From positions 1-56,081 of the IMG/VR virus record IMGVR_UViG_3300007760_000615: DNA of 56,081 bases, one strand, 5' to 3'. The position numbers were made by a program, and so were the translations under genes. The notes under the pieces were generated by a model. The model ran no database searches, was not told where the DNA came from, and saw only the letters and a list, made by a program, of their open reading frames with translations. How positions within the stretch are numbered: the first letter of the stretch is position 1; every line of letters starts with the position of its first letter. Shown one piece after another: positions 16,478-24,078 of this stretch. The stretch is from a virus.

Positions 16478-16513
16478 GCCTTAACTGCCTATGTTTGCCT
16501 GTGTATGCCTTAA
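16466..16513. repeat. Direct repeat covering the start of the coiled-coil/TM gene
   Basis: TGCCTGTGTCATGCCTTAA (16466-16484) and TGCCTGTGTATGCCTTAA (16496-16513) differ by one base. On the coding strand the first holds the start ATG. In the second a lost G turns the equivalent start into ATA. It looks like a duplicated translation-start segment. Confidence 0.6.
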
Positions 16514-16519
16514 TCATTA

Positions 16520-16990
16520 TTATTTATTAATTTCTCCTGCGTATGAAAAGTATGTGTTTATCGATTGTGGATCGTATGTAAGAAATGTATTAGTAGGAAA
16601 TGTAACCGTTTCTTTGCAAAATGATAGGATAGGTACAAGATCAAAATCTGCAGTAACAAATTCAATAGGATCGGGACTACTTCCATATACCTCACTTTGT
16701 TCTGTAAAAAATTGGAAGTGCCAACTATTTTGTTTACCTTCATAGTTAGAACCAAATCGCATATTAGCAACAGATTGATTAATTCTAGTAGGTGGTATTT
16801 CCCAAGTAATGTTTGCTCTCATCTGTAATAATTGTAGTACTGTTGCAAAATTTGAATTTTGATTTCGTGTTACGGCAAGACTTGTCTTATCATGTACTAC
16901 TTCCCCACTAATAGTTTTAAATGGAAATGCTTGTTTCAAATTACCATTTTCTGTTATATCAACTAGTGTGTGAACTTTGTATTCGTGCAT
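16520..16990 (-). CDS. Unknown 156-aa protein
   Basis: A beta-rich protein starting MHEYKVHTLVDITENGNLKQ, with WHFQFFTEQSEVYG in the middle and TYFSYAGEINK at the end. There are no membrane segments. Its size and late promoter suit a small structural protein such as a completion or neck protein, but I do not recognise a family. A terminator for the upstream 114-aa gene separates the two transcripts. Confidence 0.65.
   Translation of the reverse strand: MHEYKVHTLVDITENGNLKQAFPFKTISGEVVHDKTSLAVTRNQNSNFATVLQLLQMRANITWEIPPTRINQSVANMRFGSNYEGKQNSWHFQFFTEQSEVYGSSPDPIEFVTADFDLVPILSFCKETVTFPTNTFLTYDPQSINTYFSYAGEINK
16521..16528 (-). promoter_or_regulatory. T4-type late promoter (AATAAATA)
   Basis: This minus-strand element overlaps the stop of the 156-aa gene and precedes the coiled-coil gene by 43 nt. 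A short 38-codon frame at 16517 also starts just after it but is out of frame with the coiled-coil gene. Confidence 0.5.
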
Positions 16991-17002
16991 TATGCTTTTA
17001 GA

Positions 17003-17010
17003 TATTTAAT
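17003..17010 (-). promoter_or_regulatory. T4-type late promoter (ATTAAATA)
   Basis: The minus-strand element ends 12 nt before ATG 16990. The predicted leader is about 7 nt. Confidence 0.55.
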
Positions 17011-17011
17011 T

Positions 17012-17052
17012 AAAGAAAAAAGGGCGAACAAATAAATGTCCGCCCTTTTAAT
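17012..17052 (-). terminator. Rho-independent terminator after the 114-aa gene
   Basis: The stem AAAAGGGCG (17018-17026) / CGCCCTTTT (17041-17049) has a 14-nt loop and, read on the minus strand, is followed by TTTTTTC. It ends the strongly expressed gene at 17086-17430. Confidence 0.8.
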
Positions 17053-17085
17053 GTTTTACTAAAAACTCGTATCTAGTTGTTATTA

Positions 17086-17430
17086 TTATACAGCTATTAC
17101 TAAAGTTTTTGCTGTTACTGTGTCATCGGAATGATCAAATGAATCAACTGTTCCTAATGCACGGATAACCGCTTGTAAAGTAGCCGCTACTGTTACGTCG
17201 GAACCTTCAACCATGAACGTTTGTTCAGTGTTTGAGTTTCCTAGTGGTCCTGCCGCTAATATAGTGCAAGTCGATTGAATTGCATCTATTGCCGCTTTTT
17301 GAGCACTCAACGGTCCTGTTTTAGATGATATATCTTGGATATAATCAACTGTGAAAAATTGTAGATCTTTACCTACAACATTCATTGGTACAGTAGTTGC
17401 CGCTGGATTTACTTTTACTTGTCCTGCCAT
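17086..17430 (-). CDS. Unknown 114-aa protein with features of high expression
   Basis: A soluble Ala/Thr/Val-rich protein starting MAGQVKVNPAATTVPMNVVG and ending VTAKTLVIAV. It has its own late promoter (17493), a 57-nt leader beginning with a stable hairpin, a strong AAGGAGG Shine-Dalgarno, and a dedicated terminator. This isolated, well-equipped single-gene unit suggests an abundant product such as a capsid decoration protein. That role is inferred from expression signals, not homology. Confidence 0.75.
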   Translation of the reverse strand: MAGQVKVNPAATTVPMNVVGKDLQFFTVDYIQDISSKTGPLSAQKAAIDAIQSTCTILAAGPLGNSNTEQTFMVEGSDVTVAATLQAVIRALGTVDSFDHSDDTVTAKTLVIAV

Positions 17431-17465
17431 TTTAAATCCTCCTTATTATCTGATTTAATGACTAC

Positions 17466-17482
17466 GACACCGCTCCGGTGTC
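17466..17482 (-). promoter_or_regulatory. 5-prime leader hairpin of the 114-aa gene
   Basis: GACACCG / CGGTGTC forms a perfect 7-bp stem with a 3-nt loop. It starts about 5 nt into the mRNA predicted from the 17493 late promoter. A hairpin at the 5-prime end can protect mRNA from decay. Confidence 0.65.
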
Positions 17483-17492
17483 ATGTTGCATC

Positions 17493-17500
17493 TATTTAGT
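17493..17500 (-). promoter_or_regulatory. T4-type late promoter (ACTAAATA), leadered
   Basis: This minus-strand element would start transcription near 17487, giving a ~57-nt leader with hairpin and strong Shine-Dalgarno. Confidence 0.6.
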
Positions 17501-17531
17501 AAAAGATTTGGTAAATTTAGTGTTTATATAA

Positions 17532-18164
17532 CTATTTTGTCCAGATTATGTCAGATCTAGTTCTTTTTCGAGGATAGTAGCTTAAATGACTGAGGATTTT
17601 TCTTATCTCTATACAAGTTGCTGGCCTTTTTTCTTTTTTCATTTCAATATTAATAGCTGGTTTGTTTCTTGTAATAGTTTCAATTGCACCGTTTAAAACT
17701 CTAACTTCAAAACCATCGACATCAATTTTAATAAAGTCTATGTTGTTTAAATTAAAACTATCAAGTGTTCGACATTGTATACTGCCAGGCTCTTCAGTCA
17801 TCATTGTGGAATTGGTTTCTTTCATTGATGTTGTATGTTCTTTATTAGACAATCCATATTGAAATAATTGTACGTTAGTTTCAGTTATATTTTTTTTAAA
17901 ACATTCTATAAAGATTGGATTAGGTTCAAAACAATATACTTGTTCAAATATTGATGCAAGTTCGCGAGTCCATAGGCCTACATGACTGCCTATGTCTATA
18001 CAATTTCTTTTACTTTTAACATATCTTAATGCGTTTGTTCTTTGTCGTTCTTGTCTATATCGTCCAGTGGTATCGTTTATTAGTGTTGGTTGAGAATGAT
18101 TTCCGTCTACTGTCCAAAACTCAGATGGATGCATTTTACGTTCTTCTAGATTTTGCTCTGGCAT
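17532..18164 (-). CDS. FkbM-family methyltransferase
   Basis: FkbM-type enzymes transfer a methyl group from S-adenosylmethionine, often to sugar hydroxyls. The 210-aa protein has the SAM-binding motif CIDIGSHVGLWTRELA, then VYCFEPNP (acidic residue binding the SAM ribose), the family hallmark FIKIDVDGFEVRVLNGA, and NIEMKK. It overlaps the previous gene by 29 nt from ATG 18164; an in-frame ATG at 18134 (MHPSEFW) would remove the overlap. A glycan or small-molecule target is likely. Confidence 0.87.
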   Translation of the reverse strand: MPEQNLEERKMHPSEFWTVDGNHSQPTLINDTTGRYRQERQRTNALRYVKSKRNCIDIGSHVGLWTRELASIFEQVYCFEPNPIFIECFKKNITETNVQLFQYGLSNKEHTTSMKETNSTMMTEEPGSIQCRTLDSFNLNNIDFIKIDVDGFEVRVLNGAIETITRNKPAINIEMKKEKRPATCIEIRKILSHLSYYPRKRTRSDIIWTK

Positions 18165-18987
18165 GAATTACTTGTAATAGTTTAACAAAGGAATAACCAC
18201 CTTTAGCTATGTCATCTATCATTGTTACGATAGGTGCATAAGCAACCATTACAGGAGCGGGTACTGCCTTACCTTGTCTAATCATATCAGCGGCAACTTT
18301 TGCCCGTCTAACATTAGATGATCCAACAAGGAGTCTATATGCCTGCATTTCATTTGGAGTAAGTTCTACACCAGGTACTGTTCTTTCTGCATCAACTACA
18401 TCATCTAATTCTAAATGATGTTTGTTAGCAAATGCCTGTGCTTGTCTTTGTAAGTCAGTTCCTGGTAGTTTAGCCTTTAGTGCTTGTAGTAATCTTGTAG
18501 CAGTAACTTTTTTTCGTTTAATATCTAAAGAAATATAATCAGTAATGGCACGTCTTAAATTTTTATAGTCAGGATTGCTAATACCCAATGCTACTTCTAA
18601 TTGTGTTAAAAATTTATAGTCATTTTTAAAATCTCTGAGATATCTTTTTATAGATGTTACAGGAACAGTTTGTCTTTGTCTTAAGGCCATTGCGGCATTT
18701 TTGTTTGCTAGTTTTTGAACAATAGCTGGATCACCTGCTACTATGGCTAACATATTATGAAGGTCATTTGCTGTACCTCGTACTCTATCAAATGAACCAT
18801 ATGTTAGTGTTTGGCCAGCATAAGATTTTACAAAACTTGCTGTTTGCGAAAAGTTTTTTAATAGTGCCAATGTAAGAAAACTAAGATATATTCTCTCTGT
18901 AATTTCTTGGAATGTATATCTTGCAAGGTCACTTTGTCTTCGTACGACCCTACCCTCGGCTACATACTGTAAAAAGGATGTTATCAT
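18136..18987 (-). CDS. Unknown 283-aa basic helical protein
   Basis: Helical, Arg/Lys/Ala-rich protein starting MITSFLQYVAEGRVVRRQSD and ending HARAKSRRT. No catalytic motif is recognised. The start choice is informative: the perfect late promoter TATAAATA (18993-19000) ends exactly 5 nt before ATG 18987. Upstream in-frame starts at 18993 and 19011 would overlap the promoter. A virion or DNA-associated role is possible. Confidence 0.68.
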   Translation of the reverse strand: MITSFLQYVAEGRVVRRQSDLARYTFQEITERIYLSFLTLALLKNFSQTASFVKSYAGQTLTYGSFDRVRGTANDLHNMLAIVAGDPAIVQKLANKNAAMALRQRQTVPVTSIKRYLRDFKNDYKFLTQLEVALGISNPDYKNLRRAITDYISLDIKRKKVTATRLLQALKAKLPGTDLQRQAQAFANKHHLELDDVVDAERTVPGVELTPNEMQAYRLLVGSSNVRRAKVAADMIRQGKAVPAPVMVAYAPIVTMIDDIAKGGYSFVKLLQVIHARAKSRRT

Positions 18988-18992
18988 ACACA

Positions 18993-19000
18993 TATTTATA
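18993..19000 (-). promoter_or_regulatory. T4-type late promoter (TATAAATA), predicted leaderless
   Basis: A perfect consensus on the minus strand. With T4 geometry, +1 falls on the A of ATG 18987. It lies between divergent genes, 6 bp from the plus-strand ATG at 19006. Confidence 0.75.
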
Positions 19001-19005
19001 GATAG

Positions 19006-20082
19006 ATGCAACGTAATTTTTTCCTAACTGATCTAATGAAAACTGGTAATCATCAGTCTTATGAACGGTTTTTAGATGCACACTCTTTACCAGATCAAAA
19101 GATAGATTATACAGGAGAGTACTACACTCTACACAATTATGATTTAGATTCATATAATAGACGGTTTGCTTTTATTGATAGAACTATTGCTAATAATAGA
19201 ATATGTGCTAATTCAGAATATCAAGTAGAGTTATTAAAAAGAGTTAAGCTATTGCATAGTCAAGGGTTTAAATTTATAATGGCGTCACCTTGGGAATCAC
19301 AAGAAAATATTAATGCTGGTAATATATATCCAAACGATATAGAAGGAGTAACGTCATTTAATTGGACAGGTGGCGTTAGTTGGTTCTGGTGGTATATGTA
19401 TGATAAGCATTTAAACAATAAGTTTAAATTTACTCATGATCACTTTGGTAGTTACTGGTATAAAAAACACGACTTCTTATATTTGAATAAAGAACCAAGA
19501 AAGCATAGAGTTAAACTTTACAATAAATTGTTGGAACAAGGTGTATTAGATAATAGTATATACACGTTTGTTGAAGGAGAACCAAAACGTAGATTGGAAA
19601 AGAAGTATGAGTTACCAGGTATAGATCCTAAAGACTATCCACGTTGGGGCAAGGATCAAGACATAACAGAAATGCCATATGTTGATACAGTCTGTTCAAT
19701 AGTTTCTGAAACTAACGATAATGATACAGACGTTTTTATGACTGAGAAAATATGGAAACCTATTATGGCTCAACACGTATTTGTAGTCCATGGTAATCAT
19801 TTGTATCTACAAAAATTAAGAGAGATAGGATTTAAAACATTTGGTTCTTATTTTGATGAATCGTATGATTTAGAAAACGATAAAGATAAAAAAATTGATA
19901 AGATTGTTTCGTTGTGTAAAGATTTAAGAACAAAAGATTGGCAAGATATATATCGTCAGACAATTGCATTAAGACAACATAATTATGATACACTTTTTAA
20001 TAAAGAAAAGTTAAGTGAGGAAGTTAATAAAACTTTAATTAGTTTTTTGGAATTTTTTGACAACAGCCAAGTTTCTTCTTGA
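19006..20082 (+). CDS. Glycosyltransferase-like protein (fucosyltransferase/GT10-like C-terminus)
   Basis: In this 358-aa protein, the C-terminal part has VSETNDNDTDVFMTEKIWKP followed by VFVVHGNHLYLQKLREIGFKTF. This is the donor-binding layout of GT10/GT-B-like enzymes (E-K-I-x-K-P, then a Gly and L..L...GF.TF). The N-terminal half (WYMYDKHLNNKFKF, FGSYWYKKHDF) is not recognised. It is divergent from the gene on its left, and its 3-prime end overlaps the convergent gene by 48 bp. Sugar donor and acceptor are unknown. Confidence 0.65.
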   Translation: MQRNFFLTDLMKTGNHQSYERFLDAHSLPDQKIDYTGEYYTLHNYDLDSYNRRFAFIDRTIANNRICANSEYQVELLKRVKLLHSQGFKFIMASPWESQENINAGNIYPNDIEGVTSFNWTGGVSWFWWYMYDKHLNNKFKFTHDHFGSYWYKKHDFLYLNKEPRKHRVKLYNKLLEQGVLDNSIYTFVEGEPKRRLEKKYELPGIDPKDYPRWGKDQDITEMPYVDTVCSIVSETNDNDTDVFMTEKIWKPIMAQHVFVVHGNHLYLQKLREIGFKTFGSYFDESYDLENDKDKKIDKIVSLCKDLRTKDWQDIYRQTIALRQHNYDTLFNKEKLSEEVNKTLISFLEFFDNSQVSS

Positions 20083-21255
20083 GAACCCTAATCTATCTAC
20101 AAGTTTAACAGCATTACCAGTTTTATCAACAGCAACAAATCCTTCTGGATCAGTTACTTCTAGTCCATTGTTAGTTTGTGCAAAAGAGCCAATAGCCATT
20201 GCTTGGTTCATTTTTTTAAGTACAAAGCCTTTTAATAGTTGTACTGACTTATAAAATGTTAGCATCGCTTGTAAAGGTTTTTTAATTCTAGCCATGAATA
20301 CTGGCATTTGTTTCATTTTATCTTGTCTTAATTGTAATGCCTTTTGTGCTTTTAATCCTGCAATTTGTTGTTGCATTCTTTCTGCATAAAACTTTTTAAA
20401 ACCTTGTAAAAATTGATTTATATTGTTTGGTAGTTGTCCTTGTTTAACCATTGCATTAATATATAATTGGAAGTAACCCACAAAGTCATTGTTTTGTCCT
20501 AACAAGTCTGAAAGATTACGTGGTACATTATTAAGTAGTCCTTCTAACTTTTCAATACCACTCATAAATTTTTGTGTCTCTTCTGCTGTAAATTTAGCAG
20601 AGCCTGACACATCTTTGTATGTTGCATTGTCAAAAAATACATCGGGTAATTTTGAAAATGATTCAGTGTCTGCTCCTGCGGATGCTGTCATATCAGCAAG
20701 TACTTCACCATTGTATGTTGTATGAAATATAATTCCTACTTTAGCAGTATCTATTTGTCTACCAATATCAGAATCTTCTGGTACTGCGTATGTAATGGTG
20801 TTAGGTTTAAATGTTAAATGTGGAACATTATTAAAGTTTTTTCTTACAATGTCATTGTCAGTAAACAGTAGGTCTCCTTGTACTACTCCTTGTATGTTTA
20901 ATTTTTTTAAGTGTACAAGACATTTTAATAGTTTTTGTCCTAAATCTTCTGTTCCATGATTGTTTGCTATATCTTTTTTAGTGTAGTTTACTTTGGCATT
21001 TTGAGCAAATACTGATTTAGTACCTACAAAGAATTTTCCAGTTTCAGGATGAGTACCACATACAACGGCAGGTGCTCCATCCCATTTAACTGAAACAGAC
21101 ATAGCTTCAGACGACGTGCCTTGAAGTGTTACTAATAATCCACGGAAGTAATCTATTACAGCTTTGCCTCCATTGTAGCCATCTGTAATAATAATATCTT
21201 CTATATGTTCTAGGTGGGTCCTTTTAAATTCTAATAGGACATCTTCTATCAACAT
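20035..21255 (-). CDS. KxDG-motif nucleotidyltransferase-like phage protein
   Basis: The 406-aa protein contains VSVKWDGAPAVVCG near residue 58, where K-W-D-G resembles the adenylation motif I of DNA/RNA ligases and capping enzymes. Further matches are FVGTKSVF, GVVQGDLLFTD (like motif III) and AKVGIIFHTTYNG. The C-terminal ~150 residues are helical and basic. It may be an ATP-dependent nucleotidyltransferase or a diverged relative. It differs clearly from the true DNA ligase at 45086. It is preceded by the 99-aa gene with 2 nt between them. Confidence 0.6.
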   Translation of the reverse strand: MLIEDVLLEFKRTHLEHIEDIIITDGYNGGKAVIDYFRGLLVTLQGTSSEAMSVSVKWDGAPAVVCGTHPETGKFFVGTKSVFAQNAKVNYTKKDIANNHGTEDLGQKLLKCLVHLKKLNIQGVVQGDLLFTDNDIVRKNFNNVPHLTFKPNTITYAVPEDSDIGRQIDTAKVGIIFHTTYNGEVLADMTASAGADTESFSKLPDVFFDNATYKDVSGSAKFTAEETQKFMSGIEKLEGLLNNVPRNLSDLLGQNNDFVGYFQLYINAMVKQGQLPNNINQFLQGFKKFYAERMQQQIAGLKAQKALQLRQDKMKQMPVFMARIKKPLQAMLTFYKSVQLLKGFVLKKMNQAMAIGSFAQTNNGLEVTDPEGFVAVDKTGNAVKLVDRLGFSRRNLAVVKKFQKTN

Positions 21256-21257
21256 GG

Positions 21258-21557
21258 TTAGTCCTCTTTGTATTCACCATCTTTAATTTTTAGAACATTA
21301 TCTTTAATGTCTCTATTTTCTTTAATGCGAGCAACACCTTTTGAAAATTTGTTACTATCCATATTTTTAATAGATGAATGAAATCGTTTTTCTAGTTTAT
21401 ATGCAGTCTCGGGATCAAAGTTTTCTCTAATGAAGGATATAAGTCTTATAGCAGATTCAATAATGTGAGATGCTCTGCTTTCTACTACATTTTCCTTGTC
21501 TTTTGACAAGGGCATATTAGTTAATTCTTCCAGTAAACTTCTAGTTTCATTCTGCAT
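21258..21557 (-). CDS. Unknown 99-aa helical protein
   Basis: A charged helical protein, MQNETRSLLEELTNMPLSKD to IKDGEYKED. It is the first gene of a late unit with the KxDG protein. Its ATG lies 6 nt after the late element CTTAAATA. No family is recognised. Confidence 0.62.
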   Translation of the reverse strand: MQNETRSLLEELTNMPLSKDKENVVESRASHIIESAIRLISFIRENFDPETAYKLEKRFHSSIKNMDSNKFSKGVARIKENRDIKDNVLKIKDGEYKED

Positions 21558-21563
21558 ATATGG

Positions 21564-21571
21564 TATTTAAG
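21564..21571 (-). promoter_or_regulatory. T4-type late promoter (CTTAAATA)
   Basis: The minus-strand element ends 6 nt before ATG 21557. The predicted leader is 1 nt. Confidence 0.6.
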
Positions 21572-21616
21572 TAATATTATAGCAGAATTATATTAAAAGT
21601 CTATTGGAAATACTGT

Positions 21617-21817
21617 TTATTTGTCTCTTCCCCACTTAATTTTATCCCAAACACGTTCATGAACGTAGTACATTAAAGTCATAAACAAGTATGCTCCTGT
21701 TAGTATTCCTGTTTCAGCCCAATTACCTGTCACTGCGTAACTAACCGTTGGCCATACTATTAACCCAATTAATCTCCATGAAACGACTTTAGCTAGTGAT
21801 CTCTTTTTTTCATCCAT
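21617..21817 (-). CDS. DUF2061-family membrane protein
   Basis: A 66-aa protein with the DUF2061 pattern: basic N-terminus MDEKKRSLAKVVSWRLIGL, a first membrane helix (LIGLIVWPTVSYAVTG), a second helix (ETGILTGAYLFMTLMYYV) and a HERVW end. The function of the family is unknown. It overlaps the oxygenase-like gene by 8 nt and should be co-transcribed with it. Confidence 0.82.
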   Translation of the reverse strand: MDEKKRSLAKVVSWRLIGLIVWPTVSYAVTGNWAETGILTGAYLFMTLMYYVHERVWDKIKWGRDK

Positions 21818-22676
21818 TATGAATGTCTAAAGTATGCTTGGAATCTTTATTAGTTCCTTCAATAAATTTCCAAGTTTTGTCTGTTGTTCTACCTGTGTAC
21901 TGCAAAATATATCTTGTGTCCCAACCCATATTTGCTGTACCGTGTGGAAAGTCTTGCCAATGCCAACTAATAATATCTCCTGCTTTCCAATGTGTATGTG
22001 TTGCTGTACCTTGATGCCATATTTGTCCCATACTCCAATCGTTTAAGAATACTACAAACCTATGTACTTTTTTTGGATCAACATCGTAATCAAGCTCGTC
22101 AAACGTATTTTGTCTGTCTAGCCTTGCCGCAAAGTTGTCCATGTGCATATGTAATAATTGACCACATACCTGAGAGTGTAATTTTAATTCGTAATCATAG
22201 AGCCCTAGAAGTCCTTCAGCAAGTGCAATCGCTTTTGGATCAGTAAACATATTCGCTCTACCATATATTTTACTTTCTGGATCACCACCTGATCTAACTA
22301 TATCATATACTTCTTGATCTATTGCATAGTTTCCGCCAACACTTTTGTTTCGTGTTGCCCAATGCACTGCGTTGTCTAATGCGGCGTCACCGTATGTTTT
22401 GATAAAGTAATCACAATCCATATCAATGTTACCGTGGAACATTAACACATCTTCAATATTATCTTTTTTGCTCCAGTCAAAATGATATGCACCTCTTTCT
22501 AATGCTCTTTTCTTTTCATAGTCCCAACGACTTTTTCCGTACTCTAGTTTCTTACCTGTTTTGAGTGCATTAACTTCTGTGTGTGCTTTTAAGTTTTTAA
22601 TTGTTTGATCTGAATCTTGTAAATCGTCATCAATTTTTTTTAATATTTTTTCTGAATAATCTTTGCTGTGTTCCAT
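21810..22676 (-). CDS. 2OG-Fe(II) oxygenase-like protein
   Basis: In this 288-aa protein the C-terminal half looks like a double-stranded beta-helix: HMHMDNF gives a likely H178-x-D180 pair, PHGTANMG gives a distal His near 245, and TRYILQYTG an Arg near 255 for 2-oxoglutarate. The N-terminal ~90 residues are charged and helical. Such phage enzymes hydroxylate proteins, nucleic acids or small molecules; the target here is unknown. The late element CTTAAATA ends exactly 5 nt before its ATG. DUF2061 follows with an overlap. Confidence 0.75.
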   Translation of the reverse strand: MEHSKDYSEKILKKIDDDLQDSDQTIKNLKAHTEVNALKTGKKLEYGKSRWDYEKKRALERGAYHFDWSKKDNIEDVLMFHGNIDMDCDYFIKTYGDAALDNAVHWATRNKSVGGNYAIDQEVYDIVRSGGDPESKIYGRANMFTDPKAIALAEGLLGLYDYELKLHSQVCGQLLHMHMDNFAARLDRQNTFDELDYDVDPKKVHRFVVFLNDWSMGQIWHQGTATHTHWKAGDIISWHWQDFPHGTANMGWDTRYILQYTGRTTDKTWKFIEGTNKDSKHTLDIHNG

Positions 22677-22681
22677 ACTGA

Positions 22682-22689
22682 TATTTAAG
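22682..22689 (-). promoter_or_regulatory. T4-type late promoter (CTTAAATA), predicted leaderless
   Basis: The minus-strand element ends 5 nt before ATG 22676. It lies directly beyond the terminator of the ferritin-like gene. Confidence 0.62.
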
Positions 22690-22693
22690 TCAT

Positions 22694-22725
22694 AAAAAAA
22701 GGGCGATAAAATTACCGCCCTTTAG
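22694..22725 (-). terminator. Rho-independent terminator after the ferritin-like gene
   Basis: The stem AAAGGGCG (22698-22705) / CGCCCTTT (22716-22723), read on the minus strand, is followed by a run of seven T. Its stem is almost the same as the terminator at 17012-17052. Confidence 0.82.
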
Positions 22726-22746
22726 TCTTAAGAATTTAAATTCTTA

Positions 22747-23439
22747 TTATGCGTATGTTTCCATTAACTGAACAGATTCTTTTACTGTTCCAGTTTTTGA
22801 AGATGTTATTGCAAATAAGTCTTTTCTGAAGTTGTTGATAACTGAATTGATTTCATCTTGAGCTTCTTGTGTATTACAAAGTTTCTCAAGTTCCATTCTT
22901 CCAATAGAAGCGTGGAATTTTTCATCTTTAGCAATTTTGGCATATCTAGAAGATATAAATTTATCTTCAATTGTTTCTGCCATCATAGCCCAGTTTCTAG
23001 CCGCTCTGCCTTCTGCAAGTAATTGATACAATGCTAACATCAAAGGATTGCTGTTGCAGTTGTATTTCTTGATTAGTGCCGCGCCTTTTTGTTCTAGTCT
23101 ATCTTGGTGGCTTTCTACTGCTTTTTGCATATCCAGTTTATTGCCAGTTAGATATTCTACAACTTCTCTAACGAATTGAAAGTGCTTCGCTTCGTCGTGT
23201 GCTTGTTTTGAAAGTAAAACAAGTTTTTCAGGATCAGTACCAGCTGGTAGAGCCGATATTTCTCTTGAAATTTCTTCCATGTTCATTCTTTCATTAACCA
23301 TACGACCAGTAAAGTTGTCAACCAACTCGTCCTTGTCTGTTACGTTTTCGTAATAGTGCTTGATCTGTAACTCAGATGCTCTGAAAAGAGCTTCATTGTC
23401 TTGCTCAAGTTTCTTTACGAATTGTTTTCCTGATAACAT
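22747..23439 (-). CDS. Ferritin-like diiron protein
   Basis: This 230-aa four-helix-type protein has two ExxH motifs: DEAKHF near residue 82 and DEKFH near 194. Extra Glu residues lie in NERMNMEE and AEGRAARNW, the usual set for a carboxylate-bridged diiron site. Family members are oxygenases, hydroxylases or iron-storage proteins, and the exact reaction is not visible. It forms its own unit: late promoter at 23481, ~36-nt leader with AAAGGAG, and a strong terminator. That suggests high late expression. It is unrelated in sequence to NrdB. Confidence 0.78.
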   Translation of the reverse strand: MLSGKQFVKKLEQDNEALFRASELQIKHYYENVTDKDELVDNFTGRMVNERMNMEEISREISALPAGTDPEKLVLLSKQAHDEAKHFQFVREVVEYLTGNKLDMQKAVESHQDRLEQKGAALIKKYNCNSNPLMLALYQLLAEGRAARNWAMMAETIEDKFISSRYAKIAKDEKFHASIGRMELEKLCNTQEAQDEINSVINNFRKDLFAITSSKTGTVKESVQLMETYA

Positions 23440-23480
23440 ATGTTTCTCCTTTTACGTATTTTTGCGTTTAAACGTAACAG

Positions 23481-23488
23481 TATTTACC
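23481..23488 (-). promoter_or_regulatory. T4-type late promoter (GGTAAATA), leadered
   Basis: The minus-strand element lies 41 nt before ATG 23439. The leader would contain the Shine-Dalgarno AAAGGAG. Confidence 0.58.
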
Positions 23489-23532
23489 AAATACCATGAT
23501 GCAGTGAACGATATTCGGTATATATTAACAAA

Positions 23533-24078
23533 ATGAACATTATTATTAGCCAAATAGAGTATATTAAACCACCCAGACTATTTGTTTTTGATGCGTTAGA
23601 ACGTGCTTATTACACATTATTATCTAAACATAACTTAATACCTGTTCCTAATTCCAATATAGTACCAGATAATGATTATGATTGTTTAGTATTGACAGGT
23701 GGTCCGGATAGTATTGCAAGAAATAAAACAGAGAACTTATTGTATGAAGATGCATTTAAAAAAGGCAAACCTATTGTTGGTATATGCCATGGTGCTTTTG
23801 TTATTAATGATATTTGTGGAGGAGTAAACGGATATATTGATAATCATGTAGACAAAGAACATACAATTAAAATGTACGATAAAGAATATAATGTAAGATG
23901 TTATCATACACAACGTATAGAAAAATTGCCTAAAGATTTTATTGCAATAGCATATGACTTAGAAGGTAACCCAGAAGCATTTAAACATAATACACTTCCA
24001 ATTTATGGAATGGTTTGGCATCCAGAAAGAATGGATGAACCAGTTCTACCTCCAGAAGTTAAAAAATTACTTGATTAG
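23533..24078 (+). CDS. Class I glutamine amidotransferase-like protein
   Basis: This 181-aa protein has the class I GATase triad pattern: nucleophile Cys in VGICHGAFV, and the His/Glu pair in MVWHPERMD. LVLTGGPDS precedes the nucleophile, as in gamma-glutamyl hydrolase-type enzymes. It is a stand-alone glutaminase domain that could feed ammonia to a partner or hydrolyse gamma-glutamyl compounds. Its 3-prime end overlaps the convergent methyltransferase gene by 12 bp. No promoter of the early or late class is clear upstream. Confidence 0.82.
   Translation: MNIIISQIEYIKPPRLFVFDALERAYYTLLSKHNLIPVPNSNIVPDNDYDCLVLTGGPDSIARNKTENLLYEDAFKKGKPIVGICHGAFVINDICGGVNGYIDNHVDKEHTIKMYDKEYNVRCYHTQRIEKLPKDFIAIAYDLEGNPEAFKHNTLPIYGMVWHPERMDEPVLPPEVKKLLD

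Noticed and set aside
16399-16517. 38-codon frame starting just after the 16521 late element
   Set aside because: It overlaps the coiled-coil/TM gene in another frame and the start is 3 nt, not 5-8 nt, from the element; kept only as a remark.
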